A stretch of 64,000 nucleotides of DNA from Isoetes taiwanensis (taxonomy: Eukaryota > Streptophyta > Lycopodiopsida > Isoetales > Isoetaceae): the NCBI GenBank assembly GCA_021234155.1, contig JAJEKV010000028.1:8255817-8319816 (forward strand), given 5' to 3'. The position numbers were made by a program, and so were the translations under genes. The notes below the pieces were generated by a model. That model searched no databases and had not been told where the DNA came from. It saw only the letters and a list, made by a program, of their open reading frames with translations. Shown in pieces: positions 1-10,467 of the stretch (the first letter of the stretch is position 1; the number at the start of each line of letters is the position of its first letter).

Positions 1-196
1 TAGTGCTACAGTGATTGAAGTCTATACTTGTGAACAGTGTTTCGTGTAGTGACTTTTCTACAGTCACTTGTTTTTAACCATTGTATTTCTCATATTAAAT
101 ATATGTTCTAGAACGTGGTTGTTTGAAGCAGATCAAGGATAAATATTGCATTGTAACTTTAAGTTTGCTAGACATTTAATTCTCTAATTTCTATCA
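1..196 (+). repeat. 5' LTR of the Copia element, 3' part only
   Basis: Bases 1-196 align with about 17652-17846 with scattered substitutions and small indels. Both copies end in TTTCTATCA, giving the CA expected at an LTR end. The start of this LTR lies left of the window. Confidence 0.93.
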
Positions 197-197
197 G

Positions 198-214
198 TGG
201 TCATAGCAAGGTTC
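198..214 (+). other. Degenerate Copia primer-binding site
   Basis: Just after the LTR end the sequence TGGTCATAGCAAGGTTC resembles the usual plant Copia primer-binding site TGGTATCAGAGC (initiator Met-tRNA), with a small internal change. The position is right; the identity is inferred from family knowledge. Confidence 0.5.
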
Positions 215-217
215 AAA

Positions 218-1190
218 ATGTCTAGCTAGTTTAGAGCGTCATTTTTTACTGGTATTAAGGTGTATGAAGGTGGTCCTGGATTTTAGATATGGAAAGAACA
301 AATGAAAAATGTTTTGGAGAATGAAAATTTATGGGATTTGTTGCAGGACACTAATGAATCTTCAAGTGCTGTTGCAGGAAGAAGGGAGAGCAGTTCTTCT
401 GATACAAATGCAACAGGAACTACTGAGCAGTAGTGGAAATGAAAGAGCTAAGATCAAAGAAGCATATGTTATCTTGACAAGCAAAGTTGGAGCATCTATT
501 TTGCTCAAGTAAGGGGAAAAGCACCAGGAGAAGGCTGGAGGTATTTACTCAGACACCTTGAAGAAAAATTGTCCTCTCAGATTGATATTCTTGATAAAGC
601 ACTTAGAAAATTAAGACTTAAAGAGGAAGATGATCTCACCAAGGTCTTTTCTAAGTTTGATAATATAGTAGCAGATTTGGAGGGTGCAGGAGTAATTATG
701 ATTGAGCAGCAGAAACTCTTAAGGGAACAAACAATTGGCTACATTAATCAGAAATGTGGTAAAATCTAGGAAAACTGCTGAAGAGATGATAAGAACAGAA
801 TTTGAGCAGCACAAGATACTTTGTGATAATTATGATGACAATATTGAAGTGCTGTATATAGACAAAGAAAAGTACAAGGAAAGCAGCTATAATACATCAA
901 AGGAAAAAGGACAAATTGGACCCTATTATCACTGTACGACATTTGGCCATGTAAAAGCAGATTGCCCCAAGTTAAAAGAAGTAGAGTGTTATAATTGTGG
1001 TGGAAAAGGACATTTTGCAAATAGGTGTTCTAGCAGCGAAGGAGGAAGGAGAAAAAGTAACAGAGGGAGAGGATCTTTCAGAGGTCGAGGGAGAGGTTGT
1101 GGAAAACAAAATGCTACAGTTAACTTTGCAGAAGAGACTGAAGAATATACAAGTGAAGAAGACGAGGACGCTGAGGTAAGAAACAATGAT
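218..1190 (+). pseudogene. gag: Copia gag with zinc knuckles (broken)
   Basis: An ATG at 218 starts a gag-like frame, but in-frame stops appear almost at once (TAG at about 227) and again before 440. The frame then shifts: around 430-510 the reading continues in another frame, and from 735 in the same frame as the protease. Near the C-terminal end there are two zinc knuckles. The second is canonical CX2CX4HX4C (CYNCGGKGHFANRC, about 987-1028). The first (YHCTTFGHVKADC) has lost its first cysteine. A basic RG-rich stretch and an acidic stretch follow. Intact gag would package the element RNA; this one cannot be translated whole. Confidence 0.85.
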
Positions 1191-1840
1191 ATTTTGGCTA
1201 TTTCAAGAAAAGAATCTAATGATGTAAATGACATGCTGATATTAGATAGTGGAGCAGAAAAAATAGTGACAGGTTCAGCAAAACTATTCAAGCAAGAAAA
1301 TGAAGAGAGGACTGGATATGTTAAACTTGGAAATGGAGAGTTACAAAAGGTTTAGTGTGCTGGTACTTTGGAGCTCTTCGATCTGCAAGAGAAAGCCATA
1401 GTTTTGAAGGGCGTTTTATGTGTGCCAACTCTAGTTAGAAATCTAATCTCAATAAGCCAATTAGTAGACATGGGTTATACAGTTGTCTTTGACAGATTAC
1501 AATGTACTTTGTTTGAGAATGAAATCAAATTTCTTGGGAAAAGAGTGGGAAATCTTTTTGGCTTGAATATTAATTGTTTGCCTACTATGAATGCAATCAT
1601 TGTCCCTAATATTAATGTATGGCATGAAAGACTGTGCCACACCAATAATAACAAAAATATAGTAGAGCTCATGATTATGCAAGGAATGATTCAAACTGAT
1701 AAATCTAGTGAAGGGGAAAAGATCTGTTATGAATGCATGCTAGGAAAACATACCAGGTTACCATTCAAGAAATCAAATAAAAGGGCTAATTTAAAAGAAT
1801 ACTGGACACGATACATACAGATCTTTGTAGACCACTTAAT
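1191..1840 (+). pseudogene. pol: Copia protease and GAG-pre-integrase region (broken)
   Basis: The aspartic protease active-site motif LDSGA lies at 1242-1256, as in Copia polyproteins. About 100 bases on, one in-frame TAG (1353-1355) interrupts the frame; the same frame then runs open to 1844. Downstream is the GAG-pre-integrase domain with WHERLCH at about 1618-1638 and the zinc-binding CYECMLGKHTRLPF at about 1728-1767. Family knowledge: this region joins protease to the integrase core. The single stop is an isolated lesion in an otherwise well-kept stretch. Confidence 0.88.
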
Positions 1841-2177
1841 GTGAGAAGCATTACTGGCAAAAGGTACTTCATTACATTCATTGATGACTTCAACAGAAGA
1901 ACCAAATGTGTATGTCTGAGAACTATGGATGAGGCCTTTGAGGCATTTAAAATGTTTGCAACAGAAGTAGAACTTGAGACTCGAAGAAAGATTAAATGTG
2001 TGCATTCAGACAGGGGAGGAGAATACCTATCTGCTGAATTTAAGAGATATTGCTGGTCAAAAGGGATTAAGAGGCAACTTACCTGCAGTTTTTTCCCGCA
2101 GCAGAATAGGGTGGCAGAAAGGAAGAATAGGACGATTCTAAATGCTGTTAGGGCAATGTTAAAACATGCAGGATTAC
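1841..2177 (+). pseudogene. pol: Copia integrase catalytic core, 5' part, split by insertion
   Basis: The frame differs from the preceding domain, so there is a frameshift near 1830-1845. The rve core signatures are visible: YFITFIDDF with the first aspartate, HSDRGGEY with the second, and RVAERKNRTI with the glutamate, giving the D-D-E triad. The frame stops making Copia sense at 2177-2181, exactly where the 12.5-kb DNA transposon starts. The continuation (LWEEAVR) is found at 14733 onward. All three catalytic residues lie in this 5' piece. Confidence 0.9.
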
Positions 2178-2181
2178 CTAA

Positions 2182-2202
2182 GGGTAGAAGCATGAAAGGG
2201 TG
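2182..2202 (+). repeat. Left terminal inverted repeat of the 12.5-kb transposon
   Basis: The 21 bases are the exact reverse complement of 14708-14728. Just inside, the two ends diverge, so the TIR is short. Confidence 0.95.
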
Positions 2203-2623
2203 ATTCAATTTTTTTGTATATTGATGTAAAAATTTGAACTGGGTTAAAGTGTTTGTAATGTACATTTTGAATTTTACATGGAGTTGTCTATCATTAATAA
2301 AGGCGGTTGACGTACAATATTCTCCATAATTATACCAAATCCTCCCGAAATCTTGTACTAGCTTCTCTATCAATAAAATCTAAATATCTTGCCTGCGAAA
2401 AAAAAAAAAACTTTGGCGCACATTTTGAACTTTCCTCAATCGATCAAACATGGCTATGGATTCTACCTCAACGAAAACTTGGCCCGAATCGATTATAGCT
2501 GCTCCTAAATCGAATGCATTTCAAGAAACAAATGTATCTTGAAGAAATTGAAATCCCTTTCCTTCAAGTAGTAATACAAATCCCTTCAAGCAGTAATACA
2601 AATCTGGTTAATAATCTGATTTT

Positions 2624-5584
2624 TTGTGCAGGATGTTGTATCCCCTTTCTGCAGAATGGATCGATGTCTTAAAGCACCAGTTGAAGAAGAAACTATGGAA
2701 GAAGGATTGGACTCTCATGCAAGCACTTCGAGGTCAAGATCGGTTCAAATTTCAATCCTCCCCGTTGATGAAGTTTCGAAAGCACCGTTACAAGCAGGCA
2801 AAGAAAATCGAAACAGAGGGTTTGTAGGGGTGGATACGTGACAAAGCCAATTAGAAGAAAGGTGATTCATGCTTCTGTAAATCTCATAATGAATGAGGTA
2901 TCTAATTTGACTCCAAAACAGCAAAGTATATTTGCAAGAAGATTATTGCAGACAAAAGATTGCAATTCCTATTTGAGCCAGGCCATTGGAAGGCCTCAAG
3001 AGGCTATCGTGGAAAACAGATCCGTAAAGAATTTAAAGGATGGCCTCCAAGACGTCAAAAATGCAAATAGCAATGACGGACTTGCCGCAAAGCATTCTCA
3101 GTACTATCTATGGTGGTTGGAGAGGAAGGAGAATTACGTAAGACTTCACTAGTAGCTAAGTTGCTTTGAAAATACATCCTAGAAATATGAAACTAACAAA
3201 GGAGAGAAGGAAAAGAATGTCACTAGGTGGAACAAATCAGGGCATTAGCGGTCGAAATCCAAAATCAAATACGATAGATCGGGCTATGAAGGATATGGTT
3301 GCTCGGGCTTTGGTTAGATAACTCAAAGGTTTCACCAAAAAATTAGAGATGTCATGAAGAAGAGGACACAACCAATTCAATATATTGACATTACACAGTG
3401 CACGACTCGTAATTTAGTCAGAATTGCATCTTGTTTTCGAATAAAGATGTTTTTTATTTTGTAACACTGATGTAAAGTTTGTAGATTTCTTTACTTTTTG
3501 GCAGAATAAAGATGTCTTTTATTTTGTAACACTGATGTAAAGTTTGTAACAGATTTCTTTACTTTTTGAATGTAATGTAGATGCAGACTGCCCTAGTTGT
3601 TCTACATGGAAATGTCAAATTATTTCATGGCAACACGTACATGTATATTTGTTTACATGTATATTCTGGATGTATATTTGTTTACATGTATATTCTGGAT
3701 GTATTGTAGATGTAGGCAGTAACTAAGAAGAAATTAGTGTGGAGATGTATTAATTGTCAAAAAATTATGTGACTTCATAGTAAATGAAATAAAATTCATG
3801 TCAGAATGTACATGTATGTGTGGGAGTTTAGGGTCTTGAATATGTAAAAGATTTGTATGTAATGTAATGTAATGAGGTGACTAATTTTATTTCACTCAGA
3901 ATTTTACAGTCAATTATTCCGCAATTTTGTGGATCAAATCCGTGAGGTTCGGATTGGGCTTAGGCAATTTGAATACTTAAAACCTTCTTGCATTAGAAAG
4001 CTAAAGGAAAGAAACACATGTTGTTGCGTGAAACATGAGCAATTAGATCTGTACAAGCATGCATTTAATTTGATGAGGTCAAGACTCCATGAAAATTGTT
4101 CGCGTAATTGTGGTGTGTGCGCGATCAAGCTCATGCCGGAATATGTCAAGCCAAGGACAAGACATTTGATAATGTTAGCATATTTTGGAGGGCTATGGTA
4201 TGTGACAGAGCAAAGAAAGCAACGAAAGTGGCATAAGCTACAATGTATCAAATCGATTGTGGAAATTGTGGGAAACAATTAATTGAGTTGTGTCCAAGAG
4301 AATACAAGGAGCGATTGATCAAACGCTTGATTGGCAAGTCTATGGTTACGCAATGAGCCCTCAAGAAAGGAACTTCACGAAGACTAAAGCTAATTGACAA
4401 GAAAGGCAGCTCCAAAGAATATGTTGGATAACATGTTTGATCATATGTCGAAGTTTGTATATCATAACTTTGTGGCACATTGGCAGAGCAAACAATTCAA
4501 GGAATCCATGAAGAGTCTTCGTGATGATACCGTATTATCAGTTGTTGATTTCTTGGAGAATTATACTTTGAAGCCATTCAACGAGATTCAAACACAACAT
4601 TGGTACAATGAACAAATCAGATGTTCAAGGTACAGGGTAAAATGAGGAAATGTGTGCACTTCTTTATTTCAGATGACAAAACACATGATACTCACTTTGT
4701 ACAAAAAGCATTCAAGATGCACCTCAATTGGTCGAAAGAAAATGGTGCCGGTCATATGAAATACCACTTAGTTTGGTCCGACGGTAAAGCAGCCCAATTC
4801 AAGTCGAGAAGAGCTTTCTATCATGTAACTAGGTATCATCAAGAGCATAAGGTCGAATGCACTAGAATTTCTTTGGCTCGTGACATGGGAAGGGCACACA
4901 TGATCGGAGAAGGAGCCATAGCCAAACTATAGCTCGAGGCGAACAAAAAAAAAAAGGATGGGAAAGTGATAAAAAATGCGAAACCGCATGTGAGGTTCTT
5001 GAAGAGAAAATTTCGATGTGGAAAGGGTATTTTGGAAGGTGTCCGACATTGACCGCTTCCCAAAGATTTGATATGCTCCCCAAAGAAAGGGGTGCAATCT
5101 CTTCATTGCATTATCATCCATAGATCCAAATGATCCAACAAAGTTAATGTGTAGATCTCTTTCATGTTTTTGTAAGGCATGCATCAATTTTGATTGGCCT
5201 GCTTGTGAGAATGCTGATCATTGTGGCAGGTGGGAGTTGAGAAAACTAGAACCTATAAACAGGGACAATGTTGAAGAAGATGGGTACAAGGCAGAGGACT
5301 TGTGGGCAAATGACGTGGACAATGTGGATGAGACAGTGCAGGTTGGAGATTATTTTGCATCATTCACATCCCCAGACAATTATGAAAGGGTCCCTTATTA
5401 TCTCATCCAGTGCACAGAAGTGAAACATGCCCTCGAAGAAGACACCAAGGATGACTCAAGTTTATTCGAGGTACTTAGTTTGCAACTCAAGTTTTTGGTG
5501 CAACTCAAGTTAATGACAGTTTTTGTCATTAATTATAAAATGCAAAGTACAATTACTGAAATAGTATACCAAAACAAACATTAA
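2624..5584 (+). pseudogene. DDE-type transposase (VWSDG..QFK family), decayed
   Basis: Several frames carry pieces of one protein in order. An N-terminal part (2838-3152) contains LTPKQQSIFARRL. After an intron-like AT-rich gap (3200-3900) comes a cysteine-rich part with KERNTCCCVKHEQ (about 3985-4040). Next is CGNCGKQ (about 4258), then VVDFLENY with a likely first catalytic Asp at 4547-4549 followed by EIQTQHW. Then comes VWSDGKAAQFKS with a likely second Asp at 4780-4782, then HGKGTHD at 4884 in a shifted frame. A Cys-rich C-terminus (CFCKAC) and VGDYFASF end it. Role by family analogy: cut-and-paste transposition of this element. It has several frameshifts, so it is inactive as assembled. 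The superfamily (perhaps Sola) is inferred, not shown. Confidence 0.65.
3418..3710 (+). repeat. Short tandem duplications in an AT-rich, intron-like gap
   Basis: A unit of about 65 bases (AATAAAGATGTTTTTTATTT...) occurs twice at about 3441-3570. A second unit of about 31 bases (TTGTTTACATGTATATTCTG) is repeated at about 3648-3705. They sit between coding pieces of the transposase, so an intron is plausible. Confidence 0.75.
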
Positions 5585-5794
5585 AGCCAACAAGGAATTT
5601 CAAGGTGCGAAATTTATGATCCGCACACTAACAAAATATGGTAACCAAAGCCAAATAGGAAAATATGTTCGTGAGTATTTTTCTTTAAATGCATCTTGAA
5701 GCATCCAAGCATCCGCCAAAAATTTCTGATGTTGGTCCGTAAACCTCTTGAACAATACCATCTCGCATGAAATGAACATTAAACTGTTAGGGTG

Positions 5795-6215
5795 TGTATA
5801 CCACACCAAACCATGCACCATACCATGCCCCACACTATCATATTCACCAGAACGAGCACATCCCACCACACACCACACCATTCACCACACACCCCACCAC
5901 ACACCACACCATTCACCACACACCATACACCAACTATCATATTCACCAGAACGAGCACATCCCACCACACACCACACCATTCACCACACTCCCCACCACA
6001 CACTACACCATTCACCACACACCATACACCATACACCAAATGGTGGAGTGTGGAGCGGTGGTGGAGTGTGGTGGTGGGGGGTGGTGGTGTGGTGTGTGGT
6101 GGTGGTGGTGTGTGTAGTGGTGTGTGGTGGTATGATGTGGTGTGGTGGAGTGTGGTGGGGTGTGGTGTTGTGGATTGTGGTGTGGTGTTGTGGGGTGTGG
6201 TGTGGTACAAGGTCA
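5795..6215. repeat. CA-rich/TG-rich low-complexity inverted repeat
   Basis: From about 5795 to 6035 the plus strand is built of CACCACACCATT-type words. From about 6040 to 6215 it switches abruptly to GTGGTGTGGTGG-type words, roughly the reverse complement. The turn is at about 6034-6047 (ACACCAAATGGTGG). Within the left arm a unit of about 99 bases beginning CTATCATATTCACCAGAACG occurs twice (about 5836 and 5935). Single strands could fold into a long imperfect hairpin. Open frames here on both strands are composition artefacts. Confidence 0.85.
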
Positions 6216-6249
6216 CAAAATATATCAGTCGAAACAATCAAGTAACTGT

Positions 6250-7080
6250 TTTGATTGACCAAAAAGTGTACAAGGCTTCTTTAAATCAGAAATCTTTTTT
6301 CTTCAAAAAAAAAAAGACTTACATAGTCATAAAGTATACTATCAGTAGTATACAAGTACTATTTAATTAAAGTGGGACTCATTCCATTCCCACTTTTTTT
6401 CGGAACCCTGTTATTTTACACAAAAAGGAGCACCCCGACCCGAAAACTGTCCTTAATTCAAAATTTTGTCTGTTTCTGTGCATCCAAGCTTTCTCCCAGT
6501 TTTCTCAGATAACGAGTCGAGTCCTTGTTTTGGGGCTTATTTGTCCTTCAAAATAAGAGTTTTTCGCGTGAGGGTGAAATCCTTCACCAAGACATTCTGG
6601 CTCTATTTTCTTAGGTGGGTAGACAAGAGATCACAAATTCCAACAAAAATTAAGCAAATTGTTTACTAAATCACCAAAAAATACTAGTTTTGAGATACCT
6701 TATATTTATAAATGGGCTCATTACAATATATATTACAGTGGGTGAAGAGACCATAGTGGTCGTATGGGCACAATGATTACACCCTGTTTACACATGAACC
6801 ACCTAGTGCAAAGGGCTCGTGGAGCTCTCTCCAAGTCACGGAGCAACTTACAGACGATAGAAATTTGTATGAGGAGTTCCTTCATGGGCCACGTGCTTGT
6901 ATGTCCAACTGATGTCACCACCCTCTTCTCGGCACCTTTCTTCAATGAACTGGTCTTTTCATTGCTCCCAAGCTTGTACTATCTGGTCGAGATAAGGACT
7001 GCAGAAGACAAAATCAAGTTAGTCAAGTGATGCTACAGGCAAAAAAAATAAAATAAAACACAGTTCTTAGGGCCATTTTT
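6250..7080. other. No recognisable feature
   Basis: Part of the 12.5-kb transposon. I see no coherent coding sequence or repeat here apart from short poly-A and poly-T runs; it is simply interior sequence. Confidence 0.5.
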
Positions 7081-7084
7081 GAAA

Positions 7085-7720
7085 ATAAATAGGGCGAGAG
7101 CTTTTCACTCGCGAAGTCGAAAGGCGTACCGTCGAGGGAAAAACACATGTCGGTTGCCTTTTCGACTCGCCAAATCGAGAAAAGGCAGCTCAAAGTGAAA
7201 ACGCAGGTTTTAGGGGTCAAAAGGCCTTTCGACTCGCGAGTCGAGAAAAAGCGTAAAGCCAAAAACGAGGTTTTTAATGAGAAGGCCTTTCTCGACTCAG
7301 CGAAGTCGAGAAAGGCGTTCAAAAGCGAAAACGCAGGTTTTAGGGCCTTTCTTTCGACTTCGCGAAGTCGAAAGGCAAAATTTTTGTTTAAAAACGGTTT
7401 TAAGGGTCCGGAAGGCCTTTCGACTCACGAGTCGAGAAAGGCAAACTCGCAAAGTTTAAAACACGGGTTTTAGGGTCGAGGAGGCCTTTCGACTTCGCTG
7501 AGTCGAGAAAGGCAGCTCAAAGTGAAAAATGCAGGTCTAAAGGCCAATTCTGTGGAAAAGGCAGGTCTGAGGAACTTTCTCGACTCGCGAGTCGAGAAAG
7601 GCAGCTCAGAGTGAAAAATGCAGGTTTGAGGACCAGTTCTATGGAAAAGGCAGGTCTGAGGAACTTTCTCAACTCACGAGCCGGCTCGTGAGTCGAGAAA
7701 GGAAGCTCAGAGTGAAAAAA
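7085..7720. repeat. Array of palindromes built on CTCGACTCGCGAGTCGAG
   Basis: At least eight near-palindromic blocks occur about every 60-100 bases. Each has the form CTTTCTCGACTC followed by its own reverse complement, separated by a shared spacer (AAAACGCAGGTTTTAGGG or CAGCTCAGAGTGAAAAATGC). The block at 7575-7600 is a perfect 26-bp palindrome. Others have one or two extra bases at the centre (GAAGTC for GAGTC). A single further copy lies at about 9703-9720. Function unknown. Confidence 0.85.
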
Positions 7721-7799
7721 GGAGGTCTGAGGGCTAGTTCTGAGTTTCTATCTCCAATATCATGGAGCACAAATCCTGACTAATTGGACCATATTCTAT

Positions 7800-8220
7800 G
7801 TATTTTCTATGTATTTTCTAATGCACACCATTTCCTATGCACTTTCTATGTATAGCAATACAAAAAATCGACCCTCCCTTTTTTAATATGTCAATATGTC
7901 AATATTTTGCAAAGATAGCTTTTTTAAATGGGACACTATATACTATGTATTTTGTAATTTCTAATAAGCACAATACACTATATACTATATAACTACAAAA
8001 TGAGAAGCTTTTTTAAATGGGACACTATATACTATGTATTTTGTAATTTCTAATAAGCACAATATACTATATGACTACAAAATGAGAAGCTTTTTTAAAT
8101 GGAACACTATATACTATGTATTTATTAATAAGCACAATATCCTATATACTATGTATTTTTTATGAAAAAATACACTCGCTATATATTTTCTATGAAAAAA
8201 TAGACATCACGAAATAATGT
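7800..8220. repeat. AT-rich tandem repeats
   Basis: A unit of roughly 80-90 bases (AAGCTTTTTTAAATGGGACACTATATACTATG...) occurs about three times between 7915 and 8130. It is surrounded by shorter TATACTATGTATTTT and TTTCTATG words. No coding signal is seen. Confidence 0.8.
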
Positions 8221-8502
8221 TCTAGTACGGACACAAAACTACCCCGCTTTTTTTTCCCCCTCATTTTCGAAATTTGAATTTGGTACATACCTTTTGGTCC
8301 TTGTTCTTTTCCACGATGGTTCTAATGGCTCATTAAGACCCGGCTATGGCGATGGCGACCTCTTTTTACTTTTCTCGGAAGCTATTTGGGCAAGAACCAC
8401 GGGCTTTTTCATCAAGCCGTTCGTGAACCGTAGCCGTGCATAGCTTTTTGCAAGAAATAGGGATTAAATGAACCTTAGCAGATTACATGAACAAGATCCG
8501 GG

Positions 8503-9072
8503 ATGGATGGAGTCTTTAGCGAAGATCCGGCCGCTCATACTTGTTCGTCGCGCCAAGGGGCCCGGGAGGGGGGCGGGGCGAGAGGAAAACACTACGAAAT
8601 GAAGAAGCGGAGGAGCCGCTTTTGGATGCCACACCACCTTACTTCCCCTCATCCGTGGCCTCCTTCCTATTTGCTTTTTGCGGATGATATGGCCTCCTTC
8701 CTATTTGCGAACCCCCGCCAAGAAATCGTTAAAAAAACTCCTCTTCCTCTTGTTGTTCCTACTCCCGCCAAATCCCACATTTACGCCCCTCCATCCATCT
8801 CCGGGCCTCCTAAGAAAGCTTCAAGCTTTGGACCCAAGTCGAAAAAAGCTCCTGCCGAAAAAACTCCAAAGGCCAAGAAATCAGCCAAAGAAATCGCCCC
8901 AAATCAACTCCGGCCAAGGAAGAGAAAGAAGCCCCCCTCAACCCCTCGCTGGCGCATCGATCAAAAGCTCGCAACACTTCGAGGCCCATATGTTTTCATC
9001 ATATTTATGGAGCTCAGAGGCCTGCTTCCGGCTACTTCCCAACTCGATTTCTCATACTTGTACTCCTTTTAG
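8503..9072 (+). CDS. Hypothetical Lys/Pro-rich open frame inside the transposon
   Basis: An open frame of 189 codons lies here. Its middle (about residues 85-150) is strongly basic with proline, for example KKAPAEKTPKAKKSAKE and RPRKRKKPPSTP, and reads like a low-complexity nuclear-protein segment. I do not recognise a domain. The start is uncertain; the ATG at 8688 begins a more protein-like stretch (MASFLFANPRQE). It may be an exon of a captured or transposon gene, or chance. Overlapping frames are also open, which weakens the case. Confidence 0.25.
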   Translation: MDGVFSEDPAAHTCSSRQGAREGGGARGKHYEMKKRRSRFWMPHHLTSPHPWPPSYLLFADDMASFLFANPRQEIVKKTPLPLVVPTPAKSHIYAPPSISGPPKKASSFGPKSKKAPAEKTPKAKKSAKEIAPNQLRPRKRKKPPSTPRWRIDQKLATLRGPYVFIIFMELRGLLPATSQLDFSYLYSF

Positions 9073-9223
9073 ATTCAAACAGGGAAAAGGTTTACTATTT
9101 TGGGGCAAAATTTTGGAACGGATTGGCAGGATCAGCGGAGAAAACAGGGCGGACAAAAATAGCAACGAAAAGAACAGAGGTAAATTTATCGGCCATAGTC
9201 TGGCACATAGAAAGGGCGGAATA

Positions 9224-9442
9224 GAATGGCGGCCCGACGGCTGCTTGTGGATATATCGCTTACCTTCCTCTCGAAGACGTGCTGAAATTCTTTTCTAACA
9301 TCCCAAACAAGTTTCCTCATGATGCGTCCGCTGCCGCCTGCTGCTACCAAAAAGCTCTTCAGATTTGGGTCAAAACAGAGTCTGAGGATGAAAGTATCGT
9401 TGCTCAGGATGTGCCGACTCTTCTGGTCTCAAGAGCAAGGGT
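9224..9442 (+). CDS. Possible exon fragment, unidentified
   Basis: An open stretch of about 70 codons reads YLPLEDVLKFFSNIPNKF, followed by a segment with SAAACYQKALQIWVKTE and SEDESIVAQDVPTLLV, then stops at TAA near 9440. Its composition is ordinary soluble-protein-like, unlike the shadows around it. There is no good ATG; an in-frame TAG lies just upstream. It could be an exon of the same unit as 8503-9072 or a captured fragment. No family is recognised. Confidence 0.25.
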
Positions 9443-9837
9443 CTAAAAATTGCTCTGCAAATCCTTTAGGCTCATCCATATCTAGCTTTCTCCCGTTCTT
9501 TTAGTCTCCCGCTAAACAAAGACGGCTTGAATTTATGGGTTGGTCCTTATTTAAGAAATAAGCCCTCTGCTACCGAAAAGCTCTTTGTGTACTATCGGTC
9601 TAAAAGACTATGACAACGGAGATGTAATTCTTGAAGCTGAGAACGGTGATGAGAGCTCTCCAATTAATTGAGCAGGTTTTCCAATTTGTTTTTCCAATTC
9701 TCGACTCGGTAGTCGAGAAGAGAAGAGAATGATTAATTATTTATTGTTTATAATTACTTAATTATATTATTAAGTGATTTAATTATATTATTTAATTAAT
9801 TACATTTATTAATTGTTAAATGGTTGTTTAGCTATGG

Positions 9838-10190
9838 AACCCCTCCTCCCTCCTTTTTTTGTCATGTTCCCCCTTTGCCTCTTTGCTCTCCCCCTTTGCC
9901 CCTCCTCCTCTTCCCCATGTCGTGCCCCTCCCCTCCCCTTTGCCCTTCCCCTCCCCCCTTCCCCGCCTCCCCATTTGCTCGACCCCTCCCTTTGCCCTTT
10001 TGCCCTCCTGGTGCTCCTTTGCCCTTCCCTCCCTCCTGTCTCCCCTTCCTTCCTACTCTTCTTTCTCCACCTTCTCAACCCCCTTTTGAACTTCCTCCCT
10101 CCCCCCTTCTTCTAACTTATCCCCTTCCATTACTTCTCTAAACTTCTCCCCAACTTCTCCCCTTCCCCTTCCCCTTCCCTCCCACGATCT
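9838..10190. repeat. Polypyrimidine tract, about 350 bases
   Basis: The plus strand is almost entirely C and T (CCCCTCCC, CCCCTTCCCC) and the minus strand correspondingly G/A-rich. Such tracts can form triplex DNA. Open frames in it are compositional artefacts. Confidence 0.9.
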
Positions 10191-10467
10191 AACAACAATT
10201 CAATGTAAAAAAATTTGTCCCATTTTCAGTCTGAGTCCCACTTTAATTAAATACGACTTATACTATTCAACATAGTGTCATTTACATATTCCTTATGATA
10301 GGAAATGTGAACACAAATGTGAACAAAAGATATATATAAGCCTGTTACATAGTTCATCTTGCAAAATCGGATACTTTCGGACTCATGATCATTTCGGAAA
10401 TCCCGAGGGATTGGCTGACGTCACGTTCTTTTCGGATTGGCATCACAATGCATGACCAAAGCATCTA

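Noticed and set aside
5748-6370. Open frames of 90-190 codons on both strands
   Set aside because: They are His/Thr/Pro or Val/Trp/Gly runs produced by CACCA/TGGTG low-complexity sequence.
7085-7720. CRISPR-like regular repeat array
   Set aside because: Repeat units are palindromes with conserved, not unique, spacers, and the context is a plant transposon.
9809-10141. Overlapping open frames on both strands
   Set aside because: Pure consequence of the polypyrimidine tract lacking stop-codon letters.
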